A stretch of DNA of 64,000 nucleotides from Dromiciops gliroides. Its lineage: Eukaryota > Chordata > Mammalia > Microbiotheria > Microbiotheriidae. Each line of letters begins with the position of its first letter. Position 1 is the stretch's first letter. Positions 33,100 to 44,707 of the stretch are shown here, piece by piece. The notes beneath the pieces were generated by a model. That model had not been told where the DNA came from. It did no database searches and worked only from the letters and a program-made list of their open reading frames with translations. The stretch spans positions 458,608,330 to 458,672,329 of the forward strand of contig NC_057861.1 in NCBI RefSeq assembly GCF_019393635.1. The letters are read 5' to 3'. A program made the position numbers and the translations under genes.

Positions 33100-33820
33100 A
33101 ATTGTCAGTAGGCTCATTTTCTATACCTCTCTTGGGAATATAAAGGAGCTACTTCTGCTCTCACCCATCACTCCCTCTGAGAGGGGACCATAGCTGTCTC
33201 TCAAAAACACAAAAGGAGCTTCCTCTACCAATCTCTTACCCTGTATGGGGTGTTCGGAAAGGACTAGCACCTCTGGTAGGAGGGCTTGCCAAGCTCTTCC
33301 CAGGGCTGCTCATCTGGCAGCTTTTGGTGTCTCAACCTGGCACTGACTTAACTCTCACCTGTGGTTCCAAGAAGTTGTAGCATGCACTGAGGCCACATCC
33401 TGGTAAAACTGTATCAGACAGGCTAAACCAGGTAGAGGGTAGCCAACAGGCCTCAAACTTATCCAGTGAGTTGAGAATGTCTATACCAATTACATGAAGA
33501 CTTCCCCGGAGGAATGGGCAGATAAGAACAATTTGTTTCAACTACCATGAAGGCAGCTGAAGCTGATACTGCAGAGTACTTAGAGGTTGGTCAAATATCG
33601 AAGATGCTAAGATCGTCATCCATCGCCTCCCTGGCCATGTCTATTTGTCCTGCTTTTGTCTTGGCACTGGATTTCAATGATTCTGGAAGAGAGAATGGGG
33701 CTGATGACTTTGTACAGCTCTGCCTCATTTAAATCCAATTCGTGAATGAATCAAGGCATTACCCATGATGTCATTGGTCCTCTGGGAATGAAGGACAAAT
33801 ACCACCACCTGCTGCCATCA
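33100..33820 (+). mobile_element. Longer copy of the repeat at 13.4 kb (RTE-like 3' end suspected)
   Basis: The right part, GTCTTGGCACTGGATTTCAATGATTCTGG..AGCTCTGCCTCATTTAAATCCAATT..ATGATGTCATTGGTCCTCTGGGAATGAAGGACAAA, is the complement of 13430-13600, followed by an ACCACC tail. The left part is assigned by continuity only. The small frame 33547-33732 lies in it. Confidence 0.5.
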
Positions 33821-36129
33821 TTAACCTCAGGAGTCAGGATTCATGGCCCAACTTTCCCTGATTTTTCTATCAAATGATTGGATTTACATAGAACTGAATG
33901 TGTTTCAGTCAAGGTAACACAGCCTGAGCAAGAGTCACTTTTGATTGGAGGTCTGGGAAGGGAGAATAGGCTTCTCACACATGATTCTTTCCATTTCCAG
34001 AAGAGAGAAGAAACAGAAGGCTGTTCCCTGACCAAGGATGGAGGAAGGGGAAATGATTGGATGTGGGTGACATTTATTATCTCAGTCCACTATTGCCTTC
34101 TTCCAATAAGAGAGGGGCTGGTTTGCTCCTCAGCTCCATTTGCCATTCTCTACAGCAGCAAAGCACAAGAGTCCCAACATGCAAGAGATTCAGAGTGAAA
34201 GAAAAACCCTGTGCCAGGGTAAAGCCCCTCTAATGTGCCAATTCAGCCCACAACTTCACATAGCTAAGAAAGATGAATTTTTTTCTCCCTTCACCCCAGA
34301 GTTTTCAATACCACATTCAAACATCATTGTTTTCTGTGATTTATAAGTAAAAATCCAGTCAGTTGCCCTAAGAACTTTTAGCATCCAAAGTCTCAATGGA
34401 TACTCCCCCAGACTTACAAACTTGAGGTTGCACATAAATCATTTCATTTCACCATTGGCAAGGGATATGAGGGAAAACCAATAGAAGATTCTGGCAGTTT
34501 CCAGATTCCATTGCTCTAATGAGCAAGAGCCAAACTCTTGACATCACAGAGCTCTGATGCAGTCACAATGTTCAGTGTTTCCCTTGGACAGCCAGACACT
34601 TGAAGCCTGGTTAAGATGCAATGTCCACTGAGAGTTCAGTTTTAAAAAAACATCTCTTTACACCATCTGTTTGCTTTAACACACCTATGAATCTGAGCAT
34701 CATGAGTTCAGGTATCTGTCTCATCTTTTTCTTTCATTCATATTTCTTAGCAGAGACATGTAATAATTAAAACCTAGAGAATCCTAATGATTGGAACAAA
34801 ATGCAATGACAAATCATTCATTATTTTTTTCATGTCTCTTTGACCTTAAAAGATGACACTGTCCTAAAGGATATTCCAAGGGAGTGTCACAAGGAACTAC
34901 CTGTAAATAATGAACAACTTATAATAGTCTAGTTGTTAGTAGCTATGGGAGGAAAGCCCTTCTACATTGGGAGCTGCTTTTTTACCAGAGTTATCTTTGC
35001 ATAGCTCTTAGAAACAGCACTCCAAGAAGAAAAATAAGGATAAGCTCCCATGCTTATTCGGTTCTTTATCTGATTCAGCATTCTGGTAACCTAGAGACTG
35101 AAGTAAACAAAAGTACCTCTGAGACAGCCAACTAGGAGACCTGTAAAATTGATGGCTCCCTATCCGATGCTGCCGGTGACACACACAAAAAAGCAAGTAT
35201 TTCAGAGTCTTGTTTTGGCGGGGGTGGGGGAGGGTGTTGAACATTGAACATTCTGCTTTAAGGTCTTTCATAATGTTAACGTTTTTAGAGGATTACAAAC
35301 CATACTGACAAAAGACTTAAATCCCCAAGTTTAAGTCTTTTGGCCCATATGATGCACTGGTGGCTATACAAGGAAAAGGCAGTTTTTAAAAATGAGTTTT
35401 TATTGATTTTTTTTTAACAAAGGCAAAATTTTTCCCAGCATTCCTCTCTTTATCCGTCCCAAAGAGTGACCCCATAGAATGGTGTTTTTAATGGACAAAA
35501 AGAAAAAGAAGAAAAAAATCAGATCTGATCAAACTATCACAGAAGTCTGAAAATATGTACCATGTACCACACTCATGGACCTCCTGCTTCTTTCTGCAAA
35601 GGGGTTAAATGGGGATGCTTCTGATACATAACTAAGAAGTTGGTCATCAGAATAGTTAGATAGGTATCAGAACCAGAGAGTTAGAACTGGTAAGTTCTGA
35701 CAAGAAACTTCTGATAACATGCCTATTTCTCGTAATTTTGAAACATTCAATTTTGTTAGGGTTTTTTGTATGTGTGCTCATTCTTTCGGTTTAAATTGTG
35801 ATGGTCGTAACTATTATTTTCTTGGCCCTGCTTACTTCATCCTGCCTTGGTTTATATAGAGCTCCCCTTGCTTCTTTGTATCCTTCACATCTGTCATGAA
35901 AAACAAAGATCTGATTTAATGTTTGTTGGATTGAGGCAAAGGAATGTCTGCTTCCCTTGACAACATTTCTAGGTTGGAGTGTCAATAAGTGAGGTTAGGA
36001 GAAGAGGAGGAGGAGAATGGTTCATTCTGTTGGATGAGACCTTTGAATTCCATCATATACTATAGAGAATTTCTGGAGAAGAAACTCCTTCCACCAATGA
36101 AAGTGAATTGGTACCTGCTCTGCAACCTA
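33821..36129. other. No recognised gene or repeat (2.3 kb)
   Basis: The longest stretch without a recognised repeat. Short frames on both strands carry no known motifs and lack exon-like borders. It lies upstream of the first certain FAM81B exon and could be intronic or regulatory. Confidence 0.35.
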
Positions 36130-36255
36130 AATTGTCTAAGGTGCTGAGTAGATATTCAGTAACCTGCCCAGGGTCACATAAGCAGTAAGGGTCAGAGTTT
36201 GGACCAGAATACAGGCCTTCCTGGCTCCAAGGCCAAAACTCTTATTCCACAATGC
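36130..36255 (-). mobile_element. MIR-type SINE, antisense
   Basis: AACCTGCCCAGGGTCACATAAGCAGTAAGGGTCAG, GGCCTTCCTGGCTCCAAGGCC. Confidence 0.7.
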
Positions 36256-36427
36256 CTCCCTAATTGATTTTTTTTTTTTTGGAAGAGCAATGAGGGTTAA
36301 GTGACTTGCCCAGGGTCACACAGCTGTCAAGTGTCTGAGGCCAGATTTAAACTCAGGTTCTCCTGAATCCAAGGCCAGTGGACTTTATCCACTGCTCCAC
36401 CTAGCTGCCCTCTCCCTAATTGATTTT
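36256..36427 (-). mobile_element. Marsupial tRNA-derived SINE, antisense, 15-bp TSD
   Basis: TSD CTCCCTAATTGATTT at 36256-36270 and 36412-36426. First of four SINEs within 1.1 kb. Confidence 0.94.
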
Positions 36428-36530
36428 TAATGAAAGCAAAAACTTTGCCCTTCCCAGAGTCTTCATCACCAGTTTGTTGACAAGGCTAGACAAATGCACC
36501 ACTTTTCTATTCACTCCCCTGTGGTTTTAA

Positions 36531-36701
36531 AAGAATAACAATAGGGGCAGCTAGATGGCGCAGTGGTTAAAGCACTGGCCCTGGATTCAGGAGTACCTGA
36601 GTTCAAATCCGACCTTAGACACTTGACACTTACTAGCTGTGTGACCCTGGGCAAGTCACTTAACCCCCATTGCCTAAAAAAAAAAAAAAAGAATAACAAT
36701 A
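36531..36701 (+). mobile_element. Marsupial tRNA-derived SINE, 13-bp TSD
   Basis: Perfect TSD AAGAATAACAATA at 36531-36543 and 36689-36701; poly-A of about 15. Confidence 0.95.
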
Positions 36702-36719
36702 ATTAGCAACAATGATAAC

Positions 36720-37092
36720 AATAGCTAACATTTATATAGTGCCTACTATCTTCCAGGTACTATTCTCAAGGGCTTTAAAAGACAAACAAAGCAATATATA
36801 TTTGATCCTAGAGGCAATAGGAACCACTAAAGTTTATTAAGTAGGGGAATGACAAGGTCAGGCGTGTACTTGAGAAAAATAAATTTGGGGGGGCAGCTAG
36901 GTGGTGCATTATATAAAGCACCAGCCCTGGATTCAGGAGTACCTGAGTTCAAATGTGGCCTCAGACATTTGACACTTACTAGCTGTGTGACCCTGGACAA
37001 ATCACTTAACCCTCATTGCCCCACCAAAAAAAAAGAAAAAAAAAGAGAAAAATAACTTTACCAACTGTAAGGCAGGGAGACCAGTTTGGAGG
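36720..37092 (-). mobile_element. L2 fragment, antisense, split by a SINE
   Basis: TTTGATCCTAGAGGCAATAGGAACCAC, TAAGTAGGGGAATGACAAGGTCAGG and, after the SINE, GGCAGGGAGACCAGTTTGGAGG. Confidence 0.78.
36872..37055 (+). mobile_element. Marsupial tRNA-derived SINE nested in L2, 11-bp TSD
   Basis: TSD GAGAAAAATAA at 36872-36882 and 37045-37055. The head has a changed A box (GTGGTGCATTATATAAAGC). Confidence 0.92.
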
Positions 37093-37162
37093 CCACATAT
37101 ATGTGTGTATATAGATACATATGTGTGCATATACATACATATAGAGGGAGAGTATTCTTTTT

Positions 37163-37326
37163 GGGGGGGGGGGGTTGGTTGGTTTTTGTGCAGGGCAATG
37201 AGGGTTAAGTGACGTGTCCAAGGTCACACAGCTAGTTAAGTGTCAAGTGTCTGAGGCTACATTTGAACTCAGGTACTCCTGAATCCAGGGCCGGTGCTTT
37301 ATCCACTGTGCCACCTAGCTGCCCCC
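37163..37326 (-). mobile_element. Marsupial tRNA-derived SINE, antisense, with a G run
   Basis: Body from GCAGGGCAATGAGGGTTAAG to CCACCTAGCTGCCCCC; preceded by G12 and GGTTGGTTGG at 37164-37184. Confidence 0.92.
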
Positions 37327-38180
37327 TCTTTTTTTTAAATAATAAAAGTATTTTATTATTTTCCAGTTACATGTAAAGACAGTTTGCAACATTTGTTTTC
37401 ATAAGATTTTTAGTTTCAAATTTTTCTCCCTACCTTCCCTCCCTCCTCCCCAATACAGAAAGTAATCTGATATAGGTTATATATGTACAATGAAAGAGGG
37501 AGGGTATTTTTAAGTATATATTAAATTAACCAAGATAGTAACAATTCTTCAGTTGTTTCCCCCTTTTGTATTTTTCCCTCCTGTGTATTTTTTTTATTGA
37601 CACTATTTTCTTTCTTTGTTTCCTTCCTTCCTTTTTGTTTTTCTTTTCTCTCTTTGCATAGGTAAAATCACTAAATTGTTTTCATTAGTATTTCTCTTAA
37701 GAGTGCTTTCTGAACATTTTTCATATGGTTGGTGATAACTTGCATGTCTGTTTATGAAAAATATCTGCCCACATTCTTTCATCCACGTGTCAATATATTT
37801 GTATCAATTTCCCATATATTTAGAAATCAGACCCTTTTATCAGTGATATTTGCTGTAAAATTTTTCACAATTAGTTTCTCTTCTAATTCTATTTGTATTG
37901 ATTTTGTTAGCACAAAACTTCTGATTTTATGTCATTGAAATTGTCCATGTTATCTTCTGTTATCACTTCTAAACTTGTTTAGTTTTTTTTATCATGTAAC
38001 CATTCATAGGGAGAGGGTCTATGCCTATTTCTATATGGCCATCTATATTTAGTTCATCTATCCACTTGGAGAGTATTACCTTAGATCAAGTAAGATGTTG
38101 TTCTAAGCCTAATTTCTGTCAGACCTTTTTCTAGTTTTCCAGTAGTTTCTTGAACAGAGAATCCTTACTCCAATAATTGG
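37327..38180 (-). mobile_element. L1 3' UTR and ORF2 fragments, antisense
   Basis: 37335-37500 is an antisense L1 3' end (CCTTCCCTCCCTCCTCCCC, GTAATCTGATATAGGTTATATATGTACA). 37690-38180 has the antisense ORF2 order CTTGCATGTCTG, AATATCTGCCCACATTCTTTC, ATTTAGAAATCAGACCC, CATGTAACCATTCATAGGGAGAGG, TCATCTATCCACTTGGAGAG and CTAGTTTTCCAGTAGTTTCTTG. Confidence 0.7.
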
Positions 38181-38439
38181 TGACCTTGAGTTTATTCAAC
38201 TCCAAGGAACAAGATGGCCTTCCCAGGATAAGCTTATCACTTCTAAACTCACTACCATGCTACTTAACTCTCACCACCTCCTTTAATTAGAGGGCTGGAG
38301 CATGGAGTACCAAGCTCTTCCCTATGCTTTCCTTCAAAAAGAGCAGAAACTGTACTCTCAGATCACTCCACTCTGCATCTACTACTCTGCCTGGTTTCAG
38401 CTCCATAGAACAAGATGAACCCATGTCAGGTATCCCCCA

Positions 38440-38600
38440 AGTGCCCCTGTTTTCTTGTCTTTTCTATGTTGTCTCTCCCTTTAGATTGTAAGTTCTTTGA
38501 GGACAAGGATTGTCTTTTTTAAAAATTGTTTTCCTAGTGCATAGCACAGTGCTCTGCATATAGTAGGTACTTAAATAAATGTTGATAAGATTGGATTAGT
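38440..38600 (+). mobile_element. L2 3' end, sense
   Basis: GTTGTCTCTCCCTTTAGATTGTAAGTTCTTTGAGGACAAGG, ATAGCACAGTGCTCTGCATATAGTAGGTAC. Confidence 0.82.
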
Positions 38601-38609
38601 AGGTGCTTA

Positions 38610-38990
38610 ATAAGTGCTTCTTGATGACTTGAATTAAGGTTTATTATATATTTTCCCCCACAACCACCTGATGAAATAGGGGATGCAAGTGTTATTATCC
38701 CTATTTTATAGATAAACAATATGTTTAGAGATTTACATGGGATCACTTTTTCCTGTTTTGTTTTGTTTTGTTTGGGGAGATTTCATTAGTCTAAGAGGAT
38801 GCTTGATGTGGAAACTCTCTCAGCAAATGCAGATCTACCATACTCACCAACTTAAAGTCTTAAAGCATTATCTGGGGCAATGAGGGGTTAAGGGACTTTT
38901 CCAGAGTCACAATTAGTATATGTCAAAGGCAGGGATCAAATTTAGGTTTTCTGTGACTCCAAATCCTGGCTTCTTTCTACCCAGTCACAC
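38610..38990 (-). mobile_element. MIR-type SINE fragments, antisense
   Basis: 38630-38750 has CAACCACCTGATGAAATAGGGGATGC..TTATTATCCCTATTTTATAG; 38875-38990 has GGGGTTAAGGGACTTTTCCAGAGTCAC..GACTCCAAATCCTGGCTTC. Confidence 0.6.
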
Positions 38991-39034
38991 GACTTCTCTA
39001 ATGGAAATTAAACTAATCAAAGATTATCCATCCT

Positions 39035-39040
<6 letters not shown>

Positions 39041-39079
<39 letters not shown>

Positions 39080-39211
39080 GTGTGTGTGAGTGAGTGATGG
39101 ATACCAGCTTGTGATCTACTAAAATAGAATGTCATACTTACTAAACCTCAGTACTTAAATAATCCAAATAGTTGGTTAAAATTAGGGTAAATCTGTTTTC
39201 TCTCTTTACAT

Positions 39212-39246
<35 letters not shown>

Positions 39247-39250
39247 ATAC
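39041..39250 (+). repeat. Two simple repeats: (TG)n 39041-39088 and (TA)n(TG)n 39211-39246
   Basis: Interrupted TG run with TATG and GAGT changes; then ten TA units followed by eight TG units. Confidence 0.95.
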
Positions 39251-39464
39251 ACATATATATGCACACATAGGAATATGCATATATCATATATGTAAATATA
39301 TCATAGGCATATATAAAATACATATTACACATACTTGACTTTTTCTTTTCTTTTTTTCTTTTTGATCTAAACTTGAGATTCCATTGGTAAGGGAAACTTG
39401 AAATGTGGGGATCTATCCAGGAGTGCAGACTGTTACTAGTCTTTGATAGAATCTTAGAAAGGAG

Positions 39465-39590
39465 CCTTGGGACATGGAGTGACTCACCTGTTGTCTCACA
39501 GCTAAGGTACCAGAAATAGAACTGGAACCTAGGGTCTCCCTGATTCCAAGGACAGTCTTATATTCATTCTACAATTTTGCCTCTTCCCTC
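39465..39590 (-). mobile_element. MIR-type SINE, antisense
   Basis: GTTGTCTCACAGCTAAGGTACCAGAAATAGAACTGGAACC, GATTCCAAGGACAGTC. Confidence 0.55.
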
Positions 39591-39599
39591 ATAAAAGTA

Positions 39600-40390
39600 T
39601 TTTTATAATTATAGCCAACATATCATTATTACTATAATGATTTTCTCATGCCTATTATATCATTTCATTACATTTCATGGTTTTTTTCCAATTTTTGTAT
39701 GCCCAGTTATCTTCAGTCATAGTAATTTATGGACAAAGAGTTGTTGAGTATAACTGTACTTTGCATTTGGTACAATAATCTGTCATTCAAAGTTACTTGG
39801 AACAAAAATACTTGGCTAGATATTTTTTTCACCTTTAGTCAACTGACCAGAAATAATTCATTATGTCATCAGATGTTCTGAAGTAATTGAACCATTCCAC
39901 AGATAATAAACTTTGGACTCATGACTTCTGAAATCTTATTGTTTAAGGACTTTCTGTGAGTTTTGCTCATTTAAAAAATTAGTAAATGCCTCCACAGACA
40001 CGAAGCTTCCATTTCTTATTCAGGAAAAGGGGGAAAAAAGCTGTATTTTAAAACAAATTAAATTAGCATTAGCTGAATTGTTTTGGTGTAATAGTCAACA
40101 AGAAAATGTTTAACAATGGTTGAAGATTTTAGAGTATATAGTTGGGTTTCAAATGTAAACAATCCATTAAGATATATAAAAGGGAATAATAGATATCACA
40201 GTTATGGCACACTACTGACCAATGTCTTTCTGGATTTGGCTTTTGAGTTTCATCATTAGCCATATAAATAAGCCATAGAAGAGATTGAAATAATTTCCCT
40301 GATATAATGGATAAGGTATCTACTATCTGAAATTTAAATGTTGGTAAAGTTGATGATAACATCTTTAAAATGTATGACCTTTTTTTTTAG
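39600..40390 (+). other. FAM81B: AT-rich sequence before the FAM81B exon
   Basis: No repeats recognised. It ends in the pyrimidine tract and AG acceptor (40380-40390) of the FAM81B exon. Short ATTTT-rich runs; otherwise nothing assigned. Confidence 0.5.
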
Positions 40391-40455
40391 GTAAGATTTC
40401 CTCCAGTCAGAATGTCAACTGAGAATTCCACAGATCTAGTTCAGTATGTTTCCAA
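40391..40455 (+). CDS. FAM81B: FAM81B coding exon (65 nt), small N-terminal exon
   Basis: The exon follows a pyrimidine tract and AG at 40389-40390 and ends before a GTAAGT donor at 40456. Read from its first base it gives VRFPPVRMSTENSTDLVQYVS plus two bases of a lysine codon; human FAM81B has the very similar VRLSPAKMSTKNSTDLVEYVDK at this place. The in-frame ATG at 40412 has A at -3 and could serve as start if the upstream exon is non-coding. The length, 65 nt, is not a multiple of three, so skipping it shifts the frame. Oddly, the exon itself starts with GTAAGA, a good donor motif, directly behind the acceptor (see findings). An alternative acceptor AG lies at 40409-40410, just before the ATG. 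Confidence 0.88.
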
Positions 40456-41074
40456 GTAAGTTATACTTCCAATAATTGTAACTATTTACTATGTTGTTGA
40501 AATGCCAATTTATAGGCTCAAAGGTCTATAAGAAACCTGAGGGGTCATCTCAATCTCTTCCTTTGCCAACAGTGCAGAGTGAACTATCCCAGTCCTATCT
40601 TTCAGGAGAGCCTTGGTGAACATTTCTGTTATTACAAATATTATATGCAGAATATTATGTAAATATGTGAATACTATAATAAATATATTTAAAACATTAT
40701 ATAAATGTATCATGTGATGCTATATAAGTAAATATATAAATATAAATTATTATATATACTTGTGTATAAATATTATTAATTAAATGAATGAAATTATAGA
40801 AGATGAGATATAGCAAACTATTAATTTCAAGATAACCATGATAAATAACCCTTTGTAATGAAAATGGAAAGGGTAGGGAGAAGGGGAAGTATAGTCAGTA
40901 TCTTAAGAAAAACTTGTCATCTGTTATTTAAAAGCTGTTGGTTGGTCAGCTTTTAAAAAACTGGATCCCATCCACAGTATGTCTGCAAAGGAATAACTAA
41001 TGAATGGCCTTTGGTGAAAATGGTTAAAGATGTGACCAAATCATAGACAGAGGCTTAGAAATATTAATGACTGA
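40456..41074 (+). other. FAM81B intron start, AT-rich, unassigned
   Basis: Begins with the GTAAGT donor. A long A/T region at 40620-40800 is seen and no repeats are named. Confidence 0.5.
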
Positions 41075-41254
41075 CTCATGTCCTTACTTTTATTTTTTTT
41101 TGTGAGGCAATTGGGGTTAAGTGACTTGCCCAGAGTCACACAGCTAGTAAGTGTCAAGTGTCTGAGGCCGGATTTGAACCCAGGTACTCCTGAGACTCCA
41201 GGGCCAGTGCTCTATCCACTGCACCACCTAGCTGCCCCTCATGTCCTTACTTTA
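41075..41254 (-). mobile_element. Marsupial tRNA-derived SINE, antisense, 17-bp TSD
   Basis: Perfect TSD CTCATGTCCTTACTTTA at 41075-41091 and 41238-41254. Confidence 0.96.
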
Positions 41255-41464
41255 GACCAAGATAATTATGCCTGTTGAAATGGAGATTTTAAAATGTTTA
41301 TTAGCATGGAGTGTCAGATGAGAAATAGAGGAAGGAGGGTCCCCATAACAATTTTTACTAAAGCATTCTGCAGTGCAGCAAAACATTCTACTACTACATA
41401 CCTCTCACAAAGTTCACACTGAAATTTCTTTACTCTTACCCCATCACTCTCTTTCTCTCTGTCT

Positions 41465-41488
41465 CACACACACACACACACACACACT
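41465..41488 (+). repeat. (CA)12 microsatellite
   Basis: Twelve CA units after CTCTGTCT. Confidence 0.96.
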
Positions 41489-41499
41489 GGAGACAATTT

Positions 41500-41990
41500 G
41501 TACTTTAAGAAGAATGTATGTATATTCCTTGCTTCTCCTATTCAGTTCTCTCCATATTTGTTATTTTCAATTTATTTAATAAGCTGTTCAGAACCATGAT
41601 TTCTTCATTATTGATAATTTTTGATTGGTCATATCCTGATAATGGAGTATTGAAGTGTCCTATTATTGTTACATTTTTGTCTCTTCTTACCTTACTGCTA
41701 AGTTTTATTTTACAAATTTAACTAGCTGTTTAATTGTTTTATAGATAAAATTTAAATTGTTACATATTTGTTATACATTTTTCCTTTCACCATTGTATAA
41801 TACATTTGTTTCTTTTAAGGCTTTCTTGTATGAGTTCTACTTTATCACATATTAGTTCTCCTAGTCCTGCATTTTTTTAACTTCACATAATTTAGACTGA
41901 CCTCCTAAATTAAATCTAGGCACTTTTTTTCATTATTTTTTCCTATAAGCAAAAGATTGATAGAGTTTGATTCTGGATCCATTCTGTAAC
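41500..41990 (-). mobile_element. L1 ORF2 fragment, antisense
   Basis: GGAGTATTGAAGTGTCCTATTATTGTTACATT, TTGTATAATACATTTGTTTC, GAGTTCTACTTTATCACATATTAG and CTCCTAGTCCTGCATTTTTTT are the antisense of L1 ORF2. Confidence 0.72.
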
Positions 41991-42120
41991 TCTTATTCTT
42001 TTAATGAGAAAATTCAAATATAAAAAACAATATTAGAGTGACATGAAACTCTTCAGAAACTACGAAGGAAAAAAGTCAAATCTGGACAAACTATATAAAA
42101 AGTACGTCACAACTATGTAG

Positions 42121-42310
42121 GAGAACATTTCTTTTCTTTTGTTTTCTTTTCTTATTTTTAGTGAGGCAATTGGGGTTAAGTGACTTGCCCAGGGTCACAC
42201 AGCTAGTAAGTGTTAAGTGTCTGAGGTCGGATTTGAACTCAGGTCCTCCTGACTCCAGGGCCTGTGCTCTATCCACTGCGCCACCTAGCTGCCCCTGAGA
42301 ACATTTCTTT
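42121..42310 (-). mobile_element. Marsupial tRNA-derived SINE, antisense, 14-bp TSD
   Basis: Perfect TSD GAGAACATTTCTTT at 42121-42134 and 42297-42310; close to consensus. Confidence 0.96.
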
Positions 42311-42749
42311 ATGGACCGAAACTATCTTATCTATCATCATATATAACTATGTTACATATTGTGCCTTACACATTTTTATAACTTTTTATTAAATTTACTT
42401 GAAATGTTCTATAAGGAAAGAGAAAGATCAATTCTATTAGAAACCAAGTATATTTGGTTAAAATCTAATGATTGCCTATAGACTAAGAAATGAAAAAGGA
42501 ATAAAACCATTGGGAGACAGTAAATTGGTATATTTCTTTGTGTAGCTAAAAAAAAGTATAAGGAAACACAGCATTTCCTAGAAAGTTCTCAGTACTAAAA
42601 TAAAGAGAAAGGTTCACTGGTAATAGTCTTTTTAGCTTTTTCTTCCTTTATATTTCCCTATAAATCCCTCCATTTGACCATACTAGTCTATTTACCACTT
42701 CCTAGACATGCCATGTACTTTCCTGGCTCTGTGGCTTTGTTCATTCTAT
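42311..42749. other. FAM81B intron, unassigned
   Basis: AT-rich; no repeat recognised. Confidence 0.35.
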
Positions 42750-43228
42750 TTTCCCCATCAGCCCAGAGTGCAATCTGAGAATCATCAGTGTACAAATGAT
42801 CATTGAATCCATGGGAGCTGATGAGATCATCAAATCAAATAGTAGGGAAGGAAATAAGAATTGGGCTCAGGACAGAACCCTGGGACCAACCACAATTAGC
42901 AGGCATGACCTATTTAAAGATCCAACAAAGGAAATTGAGGAGTGGTCAGATAGGGAGGAGGAGAACCAGGATAGAGTAGTATCACAAAAACATTTTAAAA
43001 AATCAAGGAAAAGAGGCTACAAAGAGATCAATGAGGAAAAGGACTGAGGAAAAGACCATGAGATTTGGCAATTAAGAGATTACTGGGAGGGCAGCTAGGT
43101 GGCAGAGTGGATAAAGCACCAGCCCTAGATTCAGGAGGACCTGAGTTCAAATCTGACCTCATACACTTGACACTTACTAGCTGTGTGACCTTGGGAAAGT
43201 CATTTAACCCTCATTGTCCAGCCAGAGT

Positions 43229-43268
<40 letters not shown>

Positions 43269-43945
43269 TTGAGATTGAGATTACTGGAAACTTTCAAGAG
43301 AGCAGTTTTAGTTGAATGATAAAGTAGGAAACCAGATTGGAGAGAATTAAGAATAGAGTGATAGTAAAGGAAGTAGAGGAATGCATTGTAAACAGCCTTC
43401 TCAAGGAGTTTGGGCACCAAAAGGAGGAGAGATATAAGATGATAGCTAGTGGAGATGGATGGATCAAGTGAGGGTTTTTTGAGAATGGGGGAGACATGGG
43501 CATGTTTGTAGGCAGTAGGGAAACAGCCAGTACACAAGAAGAGACAGGATAAAGAAGAGTTCGATCTGCTGGAGAAGATAGAATGGAATTGTATCGAGGG
43601 TGCAGGTAGAGGAATTTGGCTAGGTAGGGTGAGATAGGGGGTGGGGTGCAAAGGCTGTGATAGAGGCAAAAGATAACAATGATGTGACGTAAGCAGGAAG
43701 GCAAACGAGGGAGATCTCAGAGAATGGACTAATTTTTTTCAGTGAAATATAAGGCCAGGTTCCCAGCTGAGATATCGGGAGGAATTTGAGGAGACATGAA
43801 AAGCTACTTTGGTGAGCAGGATAGTGAGTCAGGGAGGTATAAAAGAATTGCCTTGACCAGTGAATGTACAGTTGAGTTTTTGTAGCATAAATTTGTAGTG
43901 GACCCCAGTCAGCACTCCAAGCCAAGCAATCTACCCATAACTGCA
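42750..43945 (-). mobile_element. L2 LINE ORF2 segment, antisense, with nested SINE
   Basis: The minus-strand frames at 43211-43704 spell the L2 reverse-transcriptase lead: YKHAHVSPILKKPSLDPS, SYHLISLLLLVPKLLEKAV, LNSLQSGFLLYHSTKTALLK. It is broken between two frames and by stops, so it is dead. The antisense DNA hallmarks GAATCCATGGGAGCTGATGAGATCATC and GAGACATGGGCATGTTTGTAGGCAG agree. Confidence 0.88.
43076..43287 (+). mobile_element. Marsupial tRNA-derived SINE nested in L2, with (GA)n tail
   Basis: Perfect TSD GAGATTACTGG at 43076-43086 and 43277-43287. The usual A tail is replaced by (GA)n and GATTGAGATT (43229-43276). Confidence 0.94.
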
Positions 43946-44530
43946 ATATTCAGTCATATTCAAAATAATTTGCAGGGGATTATAGAATGCTTGTATAATA
44001 TTAGGAATCCGTTCTGGGCCCAAGAACCTGGGGAACTGCACAACCCTCATCTCCTTCAGAGGCCCCTCTGCTCCACATCTACCTAAATTCAGTTCTAGGG
44101 GATCTTGGCCTCTAATAAGAGGGACAGGGGTTAGGCTCCCTTGTCTCATATACTCTTTGACTCACACCCCCACTCGCTTGACTTGACTCTTGCCTAGGTT
44201 TCCTTTGTATGAATCAGGCATGAAGCAATTATTTGTTTCCTACACACAAAAGAAAAGTTAATACACAAAAAAACTCTTACAAGTGCCCATTGACACAACA
44301 TTGTAAAAGAAAATTATGCAACTTATAACTATTCTTATAATCACATCCAGGAAGCTAACAATTAAATCTGATTAAAATGTAAAGCAGTTTGTGAAACCAG
44401 TGAATAGGCATGGCCACATTTCACCTTGACTCTGTACTATCCAAATAACTTCCAGTTGTTTTTCTCAATGAAGCAACTCCTAGTATTCTCCAGGCAGCTG
44501 GACCCAAAGGACCTTTGGACCTCTTGAACT
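43946..44530. other. FAM81B intron, unassigned
   Basis: No repeat or exon recognised; perhaps LTR-derived, but no motif order supports that. Confidence 0.3.
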
Positions 44531-44707
44531 CAACAAGTCACTTTTTTTATTTTTTTGGTGAGGCAATTGGGGTTAAGTGACTTGCCCAGGGTCACACAGC
44601 TAGTAAGTGTTAAGTGTCTGAGGCTGGATTTGAACCCAGGTACTCCTGACTCCAGGGCCGGTGTTCTATCCACTGCACCACCTAGCTGCCCCAACAAGTC
44701 ACTTTTT
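44531..44707 (-). mobile_element. Marsupial tRNA-derived SINE, antisense, 16-bp TSD
   Basis: Perfect TSD CAACAAGTCACTTTTT at 44531-44546 and 44692-44707. Confidence 0.96.

Noticed and set aside
43211..43704. 152- and 136-aa minus-strand frames as genes
   Set aside because: They are pieces of an L2 reverse transcriptase, broken across frames.
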